In this document: one piece after another, positions 44,196-54,031 of the stretch
Numbering within the stretch: position 1 is the first letter of the stretch
Layout of the letters: every line of letters starts with the position of its first letter
Assembly: GCF_036634195.1 (NCBI RefSeq)
Contig: NZ_JAZIFY010000001.1
Location: 6,024,501 to 6,088,500 of the forward strand
Direction of reading: 5' to 3'
DNA length: 64,000 nt
Source: Streptomyces sp. P9-A4
Lineage (GTDB): Bacteria; Actinomycetota; Actinomycetes; Streptomycetales; Streptomycetaceae
Program-made: the position numbers and the translations under genes
The notes under the pieces: model-generated
Seen by the model: only the letters and a program-made list of their open reading frames with translations
The model's database searches: none
Told to the model about the DNA's origin: nothing

Positions 44196-45188
44196 ATGTG
44201 TACACGGATTCTATGGTCATCGCAGGGTCATTCCCGTATGGCACAGGGTGGCCCCGCCCAGGGCAACGTACTGGTCGCCCGGAGTATGGACTGGTACCAG
44301 GACGCGGACACGATCCTGGCGGTGCGCCCGCGTGGCGTGGAGCGCCAGAGCATGCCCGGCACGCCCACACTCCCGGGCAACTTCACCTGGACCTCGCGGT
44401 TCGGCAGCGTCGTCGCGCTCATGTACCGCGAGGCCGCCGTCGACGGCCTCAACGAGGCGGGGTTCCAGGTCAGCGGGCTGTACCTCTCCGAATCGGAGTA
44501 CGGCGACCGTGACCCCTCGCGCCCCGGGCTCGAGCTGTACTGGGCGATCCAGTGCCTGCTCGACTGCTTCGACAACGTCGACGACGCGGTGGCGAAGATC
44601 CAGGACGAGGACGTACAGCTCATCGCGAAGGACCTCGGCGGCCGGCCGGGAACCGGTCACCTCGCGCTCGCGGACAAGAACGGCAACTCGGCCATCATCG
44701 AGTTCCGCGACGGCAAGGCCGTCGTGCACAAGGGCAAGCAGTACACCGTGATGGCGAACTCGCCCTGGTACGAGGAGCAGTTGGAACTGAAGGAGCGTTA
44801 CGAAGGACTCGGCGGCGATCAGCCGCTGCCGGGCGGCGTGCAATCGCCGGACCGCTTCGCCCGCGCCGCCTACTACTCCGCGCAGCTTCCGAGCACCTCG
44901 GACACGCGCGAAGCCGCGGCGTACATGTTCGGCGTGATCCGGAACGCCTCCGCTCCGTTCGGTACGGCGGACGAGGTGCGGCCGAACATCTCGACCACGC
45001 GCTGGCGCACCGTCGCCGACCTCACCGAGGGCCGGTACTTCTACGAGTCCACCACGAGCCCCAATGTGGTGTGGGTCGAGCTGTCGCAGCTGGACTTCTC
45101 CGAGGGCACCCCGGAGCTGCACCTCGATGTGGTGAAGGAGCCCGACCACGTCGGCAACGTGACCGGCGAGTTCGCCCCGGCGGACTAG
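44196..45188 (+). CDS. Linear amide C-N hydrolase (Ntn, choloylglycine hydrolase/penicillin V acylase family)
   Basis: 330 residues from the ATG at 44196. This start is chosen because the next codon is Cys (MCTRILW): Ntn hydrolases of this family expose that cysteine as the N-terminal nucleophile after Met removal. Other family marks are RSMDWYQDADTILAVRPRG near residue 30, GLNEAGFQVSGLYL near 90 and the Asn-containing YTVMANSPWYEEQL near 185. No signal peptide is visible, so a cytoplasmic amidase is expected. The substrate (bile salt, penicillin V, acyl-homoserine lactone or other amide) cannot be told. The ribosome-binding site is weak. Confidence 0.88.
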   Translation: MCTRILWSSQGHSRMAQGGPAQGNVLVARSMDWYQDADTILAVRPRGVERQSMPGTPTLPGNFTWTSRFGSVVALMYREAAVDGLNEAGFQVSGLYLSESEYGDRDPSRPGLELYWAIQCLLDCFDNVDDAVAKIQDEDVQLIAKDLGGRPGTGHLALADKNGNSAIIEFRDGKAVVHKGKQYTVMANSPWYEEQLELKERYEGLGGDQPLPGGVQSPDRFARAAYYSAQLPSTSDTREAAAYMFGVIRNASAPFGTADEVRPNISTTRWRTVADLTEGRYFYESTTSPNVVWVELSQLDFSEGTPELHLDVVKEPDHVGNVTGEFAPAD

Positions 45189-45468
45189 GGCCTGTCGTCC
45201 GGATCACGCCGGGCTCGCCGCGCCGTCCATCCGGGAGCACTCCGGGACGCGGAGGGCTTCCCGATGGGCGCGCGCCCGCGTCGGCCCCCGTCGCCCGTTC
45301 CCGGTTCGTCGACGAGAAGGCCCCGCCCCCGTGATTGCTCGATACTTAATGCAAGCCAAAAGGAAAGTCGGTCAGATGCCTTGACCCCCCGCGGGGCAGC
45401 CGCGAGCATCTGCTGCGGAGAGCGCGCTCCCTTCCCCAACTCCCCCTCATCCATGAGGAGATCGAGCC

Positions 45469-47658
45469 ATGCCCGCAGCAGGCATCCGTCTCGCGCCGCC
45501 CCCGCCATCCTCCGCACCACGTCGTCGCCTCACCGCCGTCGCCCTCGTCGCCGCGCTCCTCGCCGGACTGCTCGCGCTCGTCGCCGCACCCCCCGCCGAG
45601 GCCGCCCCCGTACTGCTCTCCCAGGGCAGGCCCGCCACCGCCTCCAGCCAGGAGAACGCCGGCACCCCCGCCGGCGCCGCCGTCGACGGTGACCCGGGAA
45701 CCCGCTGGTCCAGCGCCTTCGCCGACCCCCAGTGGATCCAGGTCGACCTGGGCGCCCCCGCCGCCCTCAGCAGGGTCGACCTGCGCTGGGAAGCCGCCTA
45801 CGGCACCGCGTACCGCATCGAGACCTCCGGCAACGGCACCGACTGGACGACCGCCTACAGCACCGCCAACGGCCCCGGCGGCAACGAGTCCCTGGCCGTC
45901 ACCGGCACCGCCCGCTACGTCCGCGTCCACGGCACCACCCGCGCCACCGGATACGGCTACTCCCTCTGGGAGTTCCAGGTCTACGGCACCACCGGCGACG
46001 GCGGCCCCACCCTCCCCGGCGGCGGCGACCTCGGCCCGAACGTGCACGTCCTCGACCCCTCCACGCCCGGCATCCAGACCAAGCTGGACGAGGTCTTCAC
46101 CCAGCAGGAGTCGGCCCAGTTCGGCAGCGGCCGGCACGCCTTCCTCCTCAAGCCCGGCACCTACAACGGCCTCAACGCCCAGATCGGCTTCTACACCCAG
46201 ATCGCCGGCCTCGGACTGCGCCCCGACGACACCACGATCAACGGCGACGTGACCGTCGACGCGGGCTGGTTCGGCGGCAACGCCACCCAGAACTTCTGGC
46301 GCTCCGCCGAGAACCTGGCCCTCGACCCGGTCAACGGCACCGACCGCTGGGCCGTCTCGCAGGCCGCGTCCTTCCGCCGGATGCACGTCAAGGGCAACCT
46401 CAACCTCGCCCCCAGCGGCTACGGCTGGGCCAGCGGCGGCTACATCGCCGACTCGAAGATCGACGGCACCGTCCAGCCCTACTCCCAGCAGCAGTGGTAC
46501 ACCCGGGACAGCGCGATCGGCGGCTGGCTCAACGGCGTCTGGAACATGGCCTTCTCCGGTGTCGAGGGCGCTCCCGCCACCGGCTTCCCCGACCCGCCGT
46601 ACACCACGCTCGACACCACCCCCGTCTCCCGCGAGAAGCCCTTCCTGTTCTGGGAGGGGGGCGAGTTCAAGGTCTTCGCTCCCGCCAGGCGCGTCAACGC
46701 CCGTGGTACCAGCTGGGGTTCGGGAACCCCGCAGGGCCAGTCGATCCCGCTCGGCCGGTTCTACGTGGTCAAGCCCGGCACCACCGCCGCCACCATGAAC
46801 GCGGCCCTGCGCCAAGGGCTTCATCTCCTCCTCACGCCGGGCGTGTACCACGTGGACCAGCCGGTCCAGGTCGACCGGCCCGGCACGATCGTCCTCGGTC
46901 TCGGCCTCGCCACGATCGTCCCCGACAACGGCGTCACCGCCGTGAAGGTCGCCGACGTCGACGGCGTCCGGCTCGCCGGCTTCCTCGTCGACGCCGGACC
47001 CGTCAACTCCCCGGTCCTCCTGGAGATCGGCCCGCAGGGCGCGGGCGCCGACCACGGCGCCGACCCGACCACCGTTCAGGACGTGTACGTCCGTGTCGGC
47101 GGCGCGGGCCCCGGAAGGGCCACCACGGCCATGGCGGTCCACAGCGACGACGTGATCGTCGACCACACCTGGGTCTGGCGCGCCGACCACGGCGAGGGCG
47201 TCGGCTGGGAGACCAACCGCTCCGACTACGGCGTCCGCGTGTACGGCGACGACGTCCTCGCCACCGGCCTGTTCGTCGAGCACTTCAACAAGTACGACGT
47301 CGAGTGGTTCGGCGAGCGGGGCCGCACGATCTTCTTCCAGAACGAGAAGGCGTACGACGCGCCGAACCAGGCCGCCGTCCAGGACGGCCCGTACAAGGGG
47401 TACGCCGCCTACCGCGTCGACGACTCCGTGAACACCCATGAGGGCTGGGCGCTCGGCAGCTACTGCTACTTCAACGTCGACCCGACGATCCGTCAGGACC
47501 ACGGATTCCGGGCCCCGGTGAAGCCGGGCGTACGGTTCCACGACCTGCTGGTGGTCTCGCTCGGCGGCAAGGGCCAGTACGAGCACGTCATCAACGGCGT
47601 GGGGGCCCCGACCTCGGGCACCGCCACCGTGCCGTCCACCGTGGTCTCGTACCCCTGA
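45469..47658 (+). CDS. Secreted discoidin (F5/8 type C) plus right-handed beta-helix protein
   Basis: 729 residues. The signal peptide (RRRLTAVALVAALLAGLLAL followed by VAAPPAEAA) is followed by a coagulation factor 5/8 C-type carbohydrate-binding domain (about 48-170; GRPATASSQENAGTPAGAAV, WIQVDLGAPAALSRVDLRWE). After a Gly/Pro linker, residues 185-729 form a right-handed beta-helix/pectate-lyase-like fold (PGTYNGLNAQIGFYTQIAGL; VDRPGTIVLGLGLATIVPDN). Homologues in Streptomyces are often labelled adenylyl cyclase, a label I see no support for. A polysaccharide-degrading enzyme, possibly a glucanase, fits the neighbouring sugar transporter and GH1 enzyme. Confidence 0.82.
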   Translation: MPAAGIRLAPPPPSSAPRRRLTAVALVAALLAGLLALVAAPPAEAAPVLLSQGRPATASSQENAGTPAGAAVDGDPGTRWSSAFADPQWIQVDLGAPAALSRVDLRWEAAYGTAYRIETSGNGTDWTTAYSTANGPGGNESLAVTGTARYVRVHGTTRATGYGYSLWEFQVYGTTGDGGPTLPGGGDLGPNVHVLDPSTPGIQTKLDEVFTQQESAQFGSGRHAFLLKPGTYNGLNAQIGFYTQIAGLGLRPDDTTINGDVTVDAGWFGGNATQNFWRSAENLALDPVNGTDRWAVSQAASFRRMHVKGNLNLAPSGYGWASGGYIADSKIDGTVQPYSQQQWYTRDSAIGGWLNGVWNMAFSGVEGAPATGFPDPPYTTLDTTPVSREKPFLFWEGGEFKVFAPARRVNARGTSWGSGTPQGQSIPLGRFYVVKPGTTAATMNAALRQGLHLLLTPGVYHVDQPVQVDRPGTIVLGLGLATIVPDNGVTAVKVADVDGVRLAGFLVDAGPVNSPVLLEIGPQGAGADHGADPTTVQDVYVRVGGAGPGRATTAMAVHSDDVIVDHTWVWRADHGEGVGWETNRSDYGVRVYGDDVLATGLFVEHFNKYDVEWFGERGRTIFFQNEKAYDAPNQAAVQDGPYKGYAAYRVDDSVNTHEGWALGSYCYFNVDPTIRQDHGFRAPVKPGVRFHDLLVVSLGGKGQYEHVINGVGAPTSGTATVPSTVVSYP

Positions 47659-47678
47659 CGTCCGGCCGGTGAGGCGAA

Positions 47679-47705
47679 GGGCGGCGCGCGTTCAATGCGC
47701 CGCCC
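47679..47705. terminator. Terminator between convergent genes
   Basis: GGGCGGCGC (47679-47687) and GCGCCGCCC (47697-47705) form a 9-bp stem with a 9-base loop between the beta-helix gene and the ROK regulator; the stem overlaps the ROK stop codon. Confidence 0.65.
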
Positions 47706-48996
47706 GTTCCCGTACGGTCGACGCCCAGGCCGGCTGCTCCTCGGCGGTCTCCGTCTCGGCCCGCCTGCCGCCCCGGGCGAAGAAGTCCGCGAGCGGCAGG
47801 ATCGCCGCGCCGACCGTCACCGCGTCGGGACCGAGCGTGCCCATGCCGATGTCGACCCGGGCCGCCGGGTACTTCAGGGCGTACTCGGCCGCGTACCCCT
47901 TCACCGTCTCCAGGAAGCGGGCGCCGAGCTGGAGCCCCGCCCAGCCGCCGACGAGGATGCGCTCGGGCTGGAAGAGGTTGATCAGATCGGCGAAGCCCGC
48001 GCCCAGGTACTCGGCGGTCTCCTCCAGTACCTCGCGGGCCGTCGCGTCGGGCTCCGCCCCCGCGCCCGCCGGATACGCCCCCGCCAGCATCGCCGTCAGC
48101 GCCGTCTCCTCGTCCGCCCCCGCCGGAGGCCTCCCGCCCGCCTCCCGCCACCGTTCGAGCAGCGCCTCCGCGCCCGCGTACGCCTCCAGGCAGCCCCGGG
48201 CCCCGCAGCGGCACCTGCGCCCCCTGACCCGTACCGTCAGATGCCCCCACTCGATCGCCCGGCCGGGTCCCATCGGGTCCGTGACCACGCAGGCGCCGAC
48301 GCCCGAGCCGAAGAGGACGACCACCGCGCTGCGCGCGCCCCGCCCGGCGCCGAACCACATCTCGGCCTGGCCGAGGGTCTTGGCGCCGTTGTCGATCCAG
48401 TACGGAACGGCCGTCGGCAGGTCCACGCTCGCGCGCAGCAGCCGCTCCAGGGGGACGGCGTCCCAGCCGATGGTCTGGCCGTGCACGACCGCGCCGTCCT
48501 CGGCGGTGCGGGCCACGATGCCGGGCACACCGACGCCGACACCGAGCAGCCGGCCGGCGGGCACGCCCGCCGACCGCAGCACCTCGGCGATGCCCTCCCG
48601 GACGTGGCCGACGACGACACCGACCTCGTACCGGTCATGGGGGTGGGGGCTGTCGACCGCCAACGGGCGTTCGGTACGCGCGAGTTCGGTCAGGGTGAGG
48701 TCGAACAGCTCGATCCTGACCCGGGTCTCGCCGACGTCGACGCCGATCATGCAGCCGCTGCCGGGAGTGATCCGGAGCAGGGTACGGGGGCGCCCGCCGG
48801 CCGAGTCGACGCTGCCCGCCTCCTCGACGAGACCCTCCGCGACGAGCTCCGCGACCACGTTGCTGATGGAGCCGGAGCTGAGGCCGGTCGCGGGGCCGAG
48901 CGAGAAGCGGCTCATCGGCCCGTCGAAATAGAGGCGTTGGAGGACGGCGGTGCGGTTCTCGCGTCGCAGGTCACGCACGGTGCGGCCGTTCCGCAT
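47692..48996 (-). CDS. ROK family transcriptional regulator
   Basis: 434 residues from the ATG at 48996 (MRNGRTVRDLRRENRTAVLQ); a GTG two codons upstream is also possible. The N-terminal winged helix reads MSRFSLGPATGLSSGSISNV. The ROK sugar-kinase-like domain has GCMIGVDVGETRVRIELFDL and the zinc-binding signature CRCGARGCLEAYAG near residue 265. The kinase aspartate region is changed to IDNGAKTLGQAEMWFG, so DNA-binding regulation rather than phosphorylation is expected. It is divergent from the sugar ABC transporter genes, which it should repress in the absence of an inducer sugar. Confidence 0.92.
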   Translation of the reverse strand: MRNGRTVRDLRRENRTAVLQRLYFDGPMSRFSLGPATGLSSGSISNVVAELVAEGLVEEAGSVDSAGGRPRTLLRITPGSGCMIGVDVGETRVRIELFDLTLTELARTERPLAVDSPHPHDRYEVGVVVGHVREGIAEVLRSAGVPAGRLLGVGVGVPGIVARTAEDGAVVHGQTIGWDAVPLERLLRASVDLPTAVPYWIDNGAKTLGQAEMWFGAGRGARSAVVVLFGSGVGACVVTDPMGPGRAIEWGHLTVRVRGRRCRCGARGCLEAYAGAEALLERWREAGGRPPAGADEETALTAMLAGAYPAGAGAEPDATAREVLEETAEYLGAGFADLINLFQPERILVGGWAGLQLGARFLETVKGYAAEYALKYPAARVDIGMGTLGPDAVTVGAAILPLADFFARGGRRAETETAEEQPAWASTVRERAAH

Positions 48997-49054
48997 GGTC
49001 ACTTGGGCCCCCAGGTGAAGTAGTCCTGAGCGCAACATACCGCTGTCAGGACCC

Positions 49055-49101
49055 TTGACGCGACCTTCTCTTGAGGTTTAACTCACATCCTAAATTAAGC
49101 C
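49055..49101. promoter_or_regulatory. Promoter/operator of the sugar transporter operon
   Basis: TTGACG at 49055-49060 and TAACTC at 49079-49084 (18-base spacing) resemble a vegetative promoter toward the ABC genes. Overlapping it is an imperfect inverted repeat GGTTTAA (49075-49081) with TTAAGCC (49095-49101), AT-rich relative to its surroundings, a candidate ROK site. Confidence 0.4.
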
Positions 49102-49190
49102 GGGGAGGGCTTCAGGGCCTGAACACGGGACGCTTCGCCGCCCCCTCCTCCCCAGCTCCCCACCACTCCCCGAAAGGGTCCTGAGGAGCC

Positions 49191-50510
49191 ATGCGCAGAA
49201 TCAGAGCCGCGGCCACCGGTGCCGTCACCCTCTCCCTCGTCCTCACCGCCGCGGCCTGCGGAGGCGGCTCCCCGGCCGACGGCTCCGGCTCCGGCGGCGG
49301 CGTCAGGACCCTCACCTACTGGGCCTCCAACCAGGGCGCGAACCTGGAGGTCGACAAGAAGGTCCTGCGGCCCGAACTCGACAGGTTCGAGAAGCGGACC
49401 GGCATCAAGGTCAAGCTGGAGGTCATTCCCTGGTCCGACCTCCTCAACCGCATCCTCACCGCCACCACCTCCGGCCAGGGCCCCGACGTCCTCAACATCG
49501 GCAACACCTGGAGCGCCTCGCTCCAGGCGAGCGGCGCCCTGCTGCCCTGGGACGCCAAGAACTTCGAGGCCATCGGCGGCAGGGACCGCTTCGTCGACTC
49601 CGCGCTCGGCTCCACCGGCACCACCGGCCAGGACCCCGCCGCCGTACCGCTGTACTCCATGGCCTACGCCCTCTACTACAACAAGAAGATGTTCAAGGAC
49701 GCCGGCATAGCCAAGCCGCCGGCCACCTGGGACGAACTGATCGCCGACGGAAAGAAGCTCAGCAAGGGCGGAAGGTCCGCCATCGGCGTCGAGGGCGGCA
49801 ACCTCGCCAACAACATCCACCAGGTCTTCGTCCTCGGCAAACAGCACGGCGCCGACTTCTTCACCCCCGACGGCAAGGCCGACTTCACCTCGGACGGGGC
49901 CGTCGCCGCCGTCAAGCAGTACGTCGACCTGATGGCCGCCCACCGGATCGTCGCCCCCGGCAACGCCGAGTACGCCCAGAACCAGTCCCTCAGCGACTTC
50001 GCCAAGGACCGTACCGCCATGGTCCTCTGGCAGACCCCCGGCACCACCTTCGCCGCCCAGGGCATGAACGCCGACGAGTGGGGCGTCGCCCCCGCCCCCG
50101 TCGCCTCCGGCGCCCCCGGCCGGGGCACCGGCATCAACTCCATGGTCGCCGGCATCAACCTCGCCGTCTTCAAGAACACCCGGAACAGCCAAGGCGCCCT
50201 CGACTTCGTGAAGTTCATGACCAGCGACGAGGAGCAGAAGACCCTCAACAAGGCCTACGGCTCCATCCCCCCGGTCAAGAGCGCCCAGCAGGACCCCGCC
50301 TTCGACACCCCCACCGTCGCCGTCCTCAAGCAGACCCTCGCCACCAGCGCCGCGGCCCTCCCGCAGGTCCCCGAGGAGTCCCAGTTCGAGACCGTCGTCG
50401 GCACCGCGGTCAAGAAGCTGTTCGCCGACGCCGCCGCCGGCCGCCCCGTCACCACCGAGTCCGTACGGGCCGAGCTCGACAAGGCCCAGCAGCAGATGCC
50501 CAAGAAGTGA
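49191..50510 (+). CDS. Carbohydrate ABC transporter, substrate-binding lipoprotein
   Basis: 439 residues. The lipoprotein signal ends in LTAAAC, with the cysteine at about residue 23. The extracellular solute-binding family 1 fold is seen in LTYWASNQGANLEVDKKVLR, GIKVKLEVIPWSDLLNRILT and GPDVLNIGNTWSASLQASGA. First of four co-directional genes (binding protein, two permeases, GH1). No ATPase gene is present; Streptomyces commonly use the shared ATPase MsiK. The likely cargo is a beta-linked oligosaccharide because of the GH1 gene. Confidence 0.92.
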   Translation: MRRIRAAATGAVTLSLVLTAAACGGGSPADGSGSGGGVRTLTYWASNQGANLEVDKKVLRPELDRFEKRTGIKVKLEVIPWSDLLNRILTATTSGQGPDVLNIGNTWSASLQASGALLPWDAKNFEAIGGRDRFVDSALGSTGTTGQDPAAVPLYSMAYALYYNKKMFKDAGIAKPPATWDELIADGKKLSKGGRSAIGVEGGNLANNIHQVFVLGKQHGADFFTPDGKADFTSDGAVAAVKQYVDLMAAHRIVAPGNAEYAQNQSLSDFAKDRTAMVLWQTPGTTFAAQGMNADEWGVAPAPVASGAPGRGTGINSMVAGINLAVFKNTRNSQGALDFVKFMTSDEEQKTLNKAYGSIPPVKSAQQDPAFDTPTVAVLKQTLATSAAALPQVPEESQFETVVGTAVKKLFADAAAGRPVTTESVRAELDKAQQQMPKK

Positions 50511-50524
50511 ACCCGGACGCCACC

Positions 50525-51529
50525 ATGACCACCACCGTCGAGAAACCCGGCGGGCGGACCGGACAGCGGCACACCCCCGGGGCGGCCCCGCGCACCCGCC
50601 GCCCCGGACGGCTCCGGTCCGCCGGACTGCCCTACCTCCTGCTCCTCCCGGCCCTGGCCCTCGAACTCCTCGTCCACCTCGTGCCGATGCTCATCGGCAT
50701 CGTCATGAGCTTCAAGGAACTCACCCAGTTCTTCATCCGTGACTGGGTGGCCGCCCCCTGGGCCGCACTCGACAACTACGCGGTCTCCGTCGACTTCGAC
50801 GCCCCCGTCGGCGAGTCCCTCCTGAAGTCGTTCGTCACCACCTGCGTCTTCACCCTCTGCTCGGTCGCCCTCTGCTGGCTCCTCGGCACCGCCGCCGCCG
50901 TCTTCCTGCAGGAGACCTTCCGCGGCCGGGGCTTCCTGCGGGCGCTCTTCCTCGTCCCGTACGCCCTGCCGGTCTACGCGGCCGTCATCACCTGGGCGTT
51001 CATGTTCCAGCGGGACAACGGCCTGGTGAACCACGTCCTGCACGACCAGCTCGGCATCGGCGGCACCCCCGCCTTCTGGCTGATCGGCGACAACGCCTTC
51101 TGGACGCTGCTCGTCGTCTCCGTCTGGAAGGGCTGGCCCTTCGCCCTCCTCATCATGATGGCCGGACTCCAGAACATCCCCCGGGACATGTACGAGGCCG
51201 CCGCCCTGGACGGCGCGGGACTCTGGCAGCAGCTCCGCCGGATCACCCTGCCGTCCCTGAGGCCCGTCACCCAGGTGCTCGTCCTGGTGCTGTTCCTCTG
51301 GACGTTCAACGACTTCAACACGCCCTTCGTCCTCTTCGGCAAGGCCGCCCCCGAATCCGCCGACCTGATCTCCCTGCACATCTACCAGTCCTCGTTCCAG
51401 ACCTGGAACTTCGGTACGGGCTCGGCGATGTCGGTGCTCCTCCTGCTGTTCCTGCTCGTCGTCACGGGCGCCTACCTGCTGCTCACCACCCGGGGAACCC
51501 TGCGAAGGAAGGCCACCGATGCCTCGTAG
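50525..51529 (+). CDS. Carbohydrate ABC transporter permease (MalF-type)
   Basis: 334 residues from the ATG at 50525. Six membrane segments follow a basic, cytoplasmic N-terminal 40 residues. The ABC-interacting loop is EAAALDGAGLWQQLRRITLP near residue 225. It starts 14 bases after the binding-protein stop and overlaps the next permease by 11 bases, so the operon is translationally tight. Confidence 0.92.
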   Translation: MTTTVEKPGGRTGQRHTPGAAPRTRRPGRLRSAGLPYLLLLPALALELLVHLVPMLIGIVMSFKELTQFFIRDWVAAPWAALDNYAVSVDFDAPVGESLLKSFVTTCVFTLCSVALCWLLGTAAAVFLQETFRGRGFLRALFLVPYALPVYAAVITWAFMFQRDNGLVNHVLHDQLGIGGTPAFWLIGDNAFWTLLVVSVWKGWPFALLIMMAGLQNIPRDMYEAAALDGAGLWQQLRRITLPSLRPVTQVLVLVLFLWTFNDFNTPFVLFGKAAPESADLISLHIYQSSFQTWNFGTGSAMSVLLLLFLLVVTGAYLLLTTRGTLRRKATDAS

Positions 51530-52412
51530 CGACCGGCCCCGCCCGGCGGCCACGGCCGCGCCCCGCTCGCCCATGGCCCCGCCCCGCTCCTTCCTCTGGA
51601 GCCGGCGGATCTTCCTCACCCTGCTCACCGGCTTCGTCCTGCTGCCGGTGTACGTGATGGTCTCCAGCTCCCTCAAACCCCTGGAGGACGTGTCGGGGAA
51701 GTTCCGCTGGATCCCCTCCGGCATCACCTTCCGCCCCTACCTCGACATCTGGGAGACCGTCCCGCTCGCCGACTACTTCGTGAACTCCCTGATCGTCGCG
51801 GGCGCGGCGACCGTCTGCTCGCTCGTCGTCGCGGTCTTCGCCGCCTACGCCGTCAGCCGCTACGCCTTCCGCGGCAAGCGGGTGTTCACCGTGACGGTCC
51901 TGTCCACCCAGATGTTCCCCGGCATCCTCTTCCTGCTGCCGCTCTTCCTCCTCTACGTCAACATCGGCAACGCCACCGGCATCGCACTCTTCGGCTCGCG
52001 CGGCGGTCTGATCCTCACCTATCTGACCTTCTCGCTGCCGTTCTCCATCTGGATGCTGATCGGCTACTTCGACGGCGTCCCGCGCGAGCTCGACGAGGCC
52101 GCCGAGGTCGACGGCTGCGGTCCGCTCGGCGCGCTCCTGCGGGTCGTCGTCCCCGCCGCGGCCCCCGGCATCGTCGCCGTCGGCGTCTACGCCTTCATGA
52201 CCGCCTGGGGCGAGGTCCTCTTCGCCTCCGTCATGACGAACGACGCCACCCGCACCCTCGCCGTCGGCCTCCAGGGCTACGCCACCCAGAACGACGTGTA
52301 CTGGAACCAGGTCATGGCGGCCTCCCTCGTGGTGAGCGTCCCCGTCGTCGCCGGGTTCCTGCTCCTCCAGCGCTACCTCGTCACCGGCCTCACCGCCGGC
52401 GCGGTCAAGTGA
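51519..52412 (+). CDS. Carbohydrate ABC transporter permease (MalG-type)
   Basis: 297 residues, six membrane segments starting with [20 protein letters not shown]. The EAA loop is read as [20 protein letters not shown] near residue 193. It pairs with the preceding permease to form the channel. The start overlaps the preceding gene by 11 bases, with AAGGAAGG as ribosome-binding site. Confidence 0.92.
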   Translation: MPRSDRPRPAATAAPRSPMAPPRSFLWSRRIFLTLLTGFVLLPVYVMVSSSLKPLEDVSGKFRWIPSGITFRPYLDIWETVPLADYFVNSLIVAGAATVCSLVVAVFAAYAVSRYAFRGKRVFTVTVLSTQMFPGILFLLPLFLLYVNIGNATGIALFGSRGGLILTYLTFSLPFSIWMLIGYFDGVPRELDEAAEVDGCGPLGALLRVVVPAAAPGIVAVGVYAFMTAWGEVLFASVMTNDATRTLAVGLQGYATQNDVYWNQVMAASLVVSVPVVAGFLLLQRYLVTGLTAGAVK

Positions 52413-52441
52413 CGCCCTCCACCGCCCCCGAAAGGACTCCC

Positions 52442-53800
52442 GTGTCCGAACCGCTCGACCTCGCCGCCTTCCCGCCCGCCTTCACCTGGGGCACGGCCAC
52501 CTCCGCGTACCAGATCGAGGGCGCCGCCGCCGAGGACGGCCGCACCCCCTCCATCTGGGACACCTTCACCCGCGTCCCCGGCGCGATCGACAACGGCGAC
52601 CACGGCGACACCGCCTGCGACCACTACCACCGCTGGCCCGAGGACATCGCCCTGATGAAGACCCTCGGCACCGACGCCTACCGGCTCTCCGTCGCCTGGC
52701 CGCGTGTGATCCCCGGCGGCGACGGCCCCGTCAACACCGCCGGGCTCGACTTCTACGACCGGCTCGTCGACGGCCTCCTCGACGCCGGGATCACCCCCTC
52801 CGTCACCCTCTACCACTGGGACCTGCCGCAGACCCTCCAGGACCGGGGCGGCTGGACCGTCCGCGAGACCGCCGAACACCTCGCCGGGTACGCCTCCGCC
52901 GTCGCCGAACGCCTCGGCGACCGCGTCACGCGATGGGCCACCCTCAACGAACCGCTCTGCTCCGCCTGGATCGGCCACCTGGAGGGCCGGATGGCACCGG
53001 GCCTCACCGACCTCACGGCGGCCGTCCGCGCCTCGTACCACCTGCTCCTCGGTCACGGCCTCGCCGCCGCCGCCGTCCGGGCCGCCGCCCCCGGCGCCCG
53101 GGTCGGCCTGGTCACCAACCACTCGACGGTCGCCGCCGCCTCCACCCGCCCCGAGGACCTCGCCGCCGCCGCCCGCGCGGACGGCCACACCAACCGCTGG
53201 TGGCTGGACCCGGTGTACGGCCGCGGCTTCCCCGCCGACATGCGGGAGCTGTACGGGGTCGACCTGCCGGAAAGGCCCGGGGACGCGCAGACCATCGCCG
53301 CACCGCTCGACTGGCACGGCCTCAACTACTACTTCCCCGTCACCGTCGCCGACGACCCCACGGGACCCGTCCCGCACGCCCGCGAGGTGCGGCTGCCCGA
53401 GGTGCCCCGTACCGGAATGGACTGGCAGATCGACGCCGGCGGCCTGGAGGCCTTCCTGCTGCGGCTCACCGAGGAGTACGGCGTACGGAAGCTCTACGTC
53501 ACCGAGAACGGCTCGGCCTTCCCCGACACCGTCGGCCCCGACGGCGCGGTCCACGACCCGGAGCGCACCCGCTACCTCGAACAGCACCTGGCGGCCTGCG
53601 CCCGCGCCCTGCGCAAGGGTGTCCCGCTCGCCGGGTACTACGCCTGGTCCCTGCTCGACAACTTCGAATGGGCCTACGGCTACGACAAGCGTTTCGGTCT
53701 CGTCCACGTCGACTTCGCCACCCAGAGGAGGACCGTGAAGACGAGCGGCCGGCGCTACGCGGACATCGTCCGCGCCCACCGGGCCCTAGACGCCCGCTAG
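52442..53800 (+). CDS. GH1 family beta-glucosidase
   Basis: 452 residues from the GTG at 52442 (AAAGGA upstream); a GTG at 52409 overlapping the permease stop is also possible. GH1 marks: N-terminal [20 protein letters not shown], catalytic acid/base Glu in [10 protein letters not shown] near 162, nucleophile Glu in [13 protein letters not shown] near 355, and the aglycone-side [20 protein letters not shown] near 400. No signal peptide, so it works in the cytoplasm on imported oligosaccharides. The stop overlaps the convergent small gene by 15 bases. Confidence 0.95.
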   Translation: MSEPLDLAAFPPAFTWGTATSAYQIEGAAAEDGRTPSIWDTFTRVPGAIDNGDHGDTACDHYHRWPEDIALMKTLGTDAYRLSVAWPRVIPGGDGPVNTAGLDFYDRLVDGLLDAGITPSVTLYHWDLPQTLQDRGGWTVRETAEHLAGYASAVAERLGDRVTRWATLNEPLCSAWIGHLEGRMAPGLTDLTAAVRASYHLLLGHGLAAAAVRAAAPGARVGLVTNHSTVAAASTRPEDLAAAARADGHTNRWWLDPVYGRGFPADMRELYGVDLPERPGDAQTIAAPLDWHGLNYYFPVTVADDPTGPVPHAREVRLPEVPRTGMDWQIDAGGLEAFLLRLTEEYGVRKLYVTENGSAFPDTVGPDGAVHDPERTRYLEQHLAACARALRKGVPLAGYYAWSLLDNFEWAYGYDKRFGLVHVDFATQRRTVKTSGRRYADIVRAHRALDAR

Positions 53801-54031
53801 CGCGCGGAGGTGGGCGCAGGCCTCCGCCTCCGTGGCGTGGGTGGCGACCGGCTCGTACGCGCCGCGCTCGTACACCCCGGTCTCCCATGTGCCGGGACCG
53901 CCCGGCCCCGTCCGCAGATAGACGAAGTCGGGCGGGGTGGGCGCCGGTTCGTGGACGCCCTCGATCCAGTAGTACGCCCCGGGCACCCCGGCCTCCCGGA
54001 GCGCCCGGTCCAGCGCGCGGCGGTCCGTCAC
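53786..54031 (-). CDS. 81-aa protein coupled to the TNT toxin; candidate immunity protein
   Basis: 81 residues from the GTG at 54031, which shares GTGA with the stop of the TNT-domain gene, so translation is coupled. The protein is small, without signal peptide or membrane segment: [20 protein letters not shown], then [20 protein letters not shown] and a C-terminal helix [18 protein letters not shown]. It matches no family I know; it is not SUKH-like, the known family of the mycobacterial TNT antitoxin. Position, size and coupling make it a candidate cytoplasmic inhibitor. Confidence 0.65.
   Translation of the reverse strand: MTDRRALDRALREAGVPGAYYWIEGVHEPAPTPPDFVYLRTGPGGPGTWETGVYERGAYEPVATHATEAEACAHLRALAGV

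Noticed and set aside
45469..47658. Adenylyl cyclase function for the discoidin/beta-helix protein
   Set aside because: No cyclase catalytic motif is visible; the protein is secreted and its fold pattern is that of a beta-helix with a carbohydrate-binding domain.
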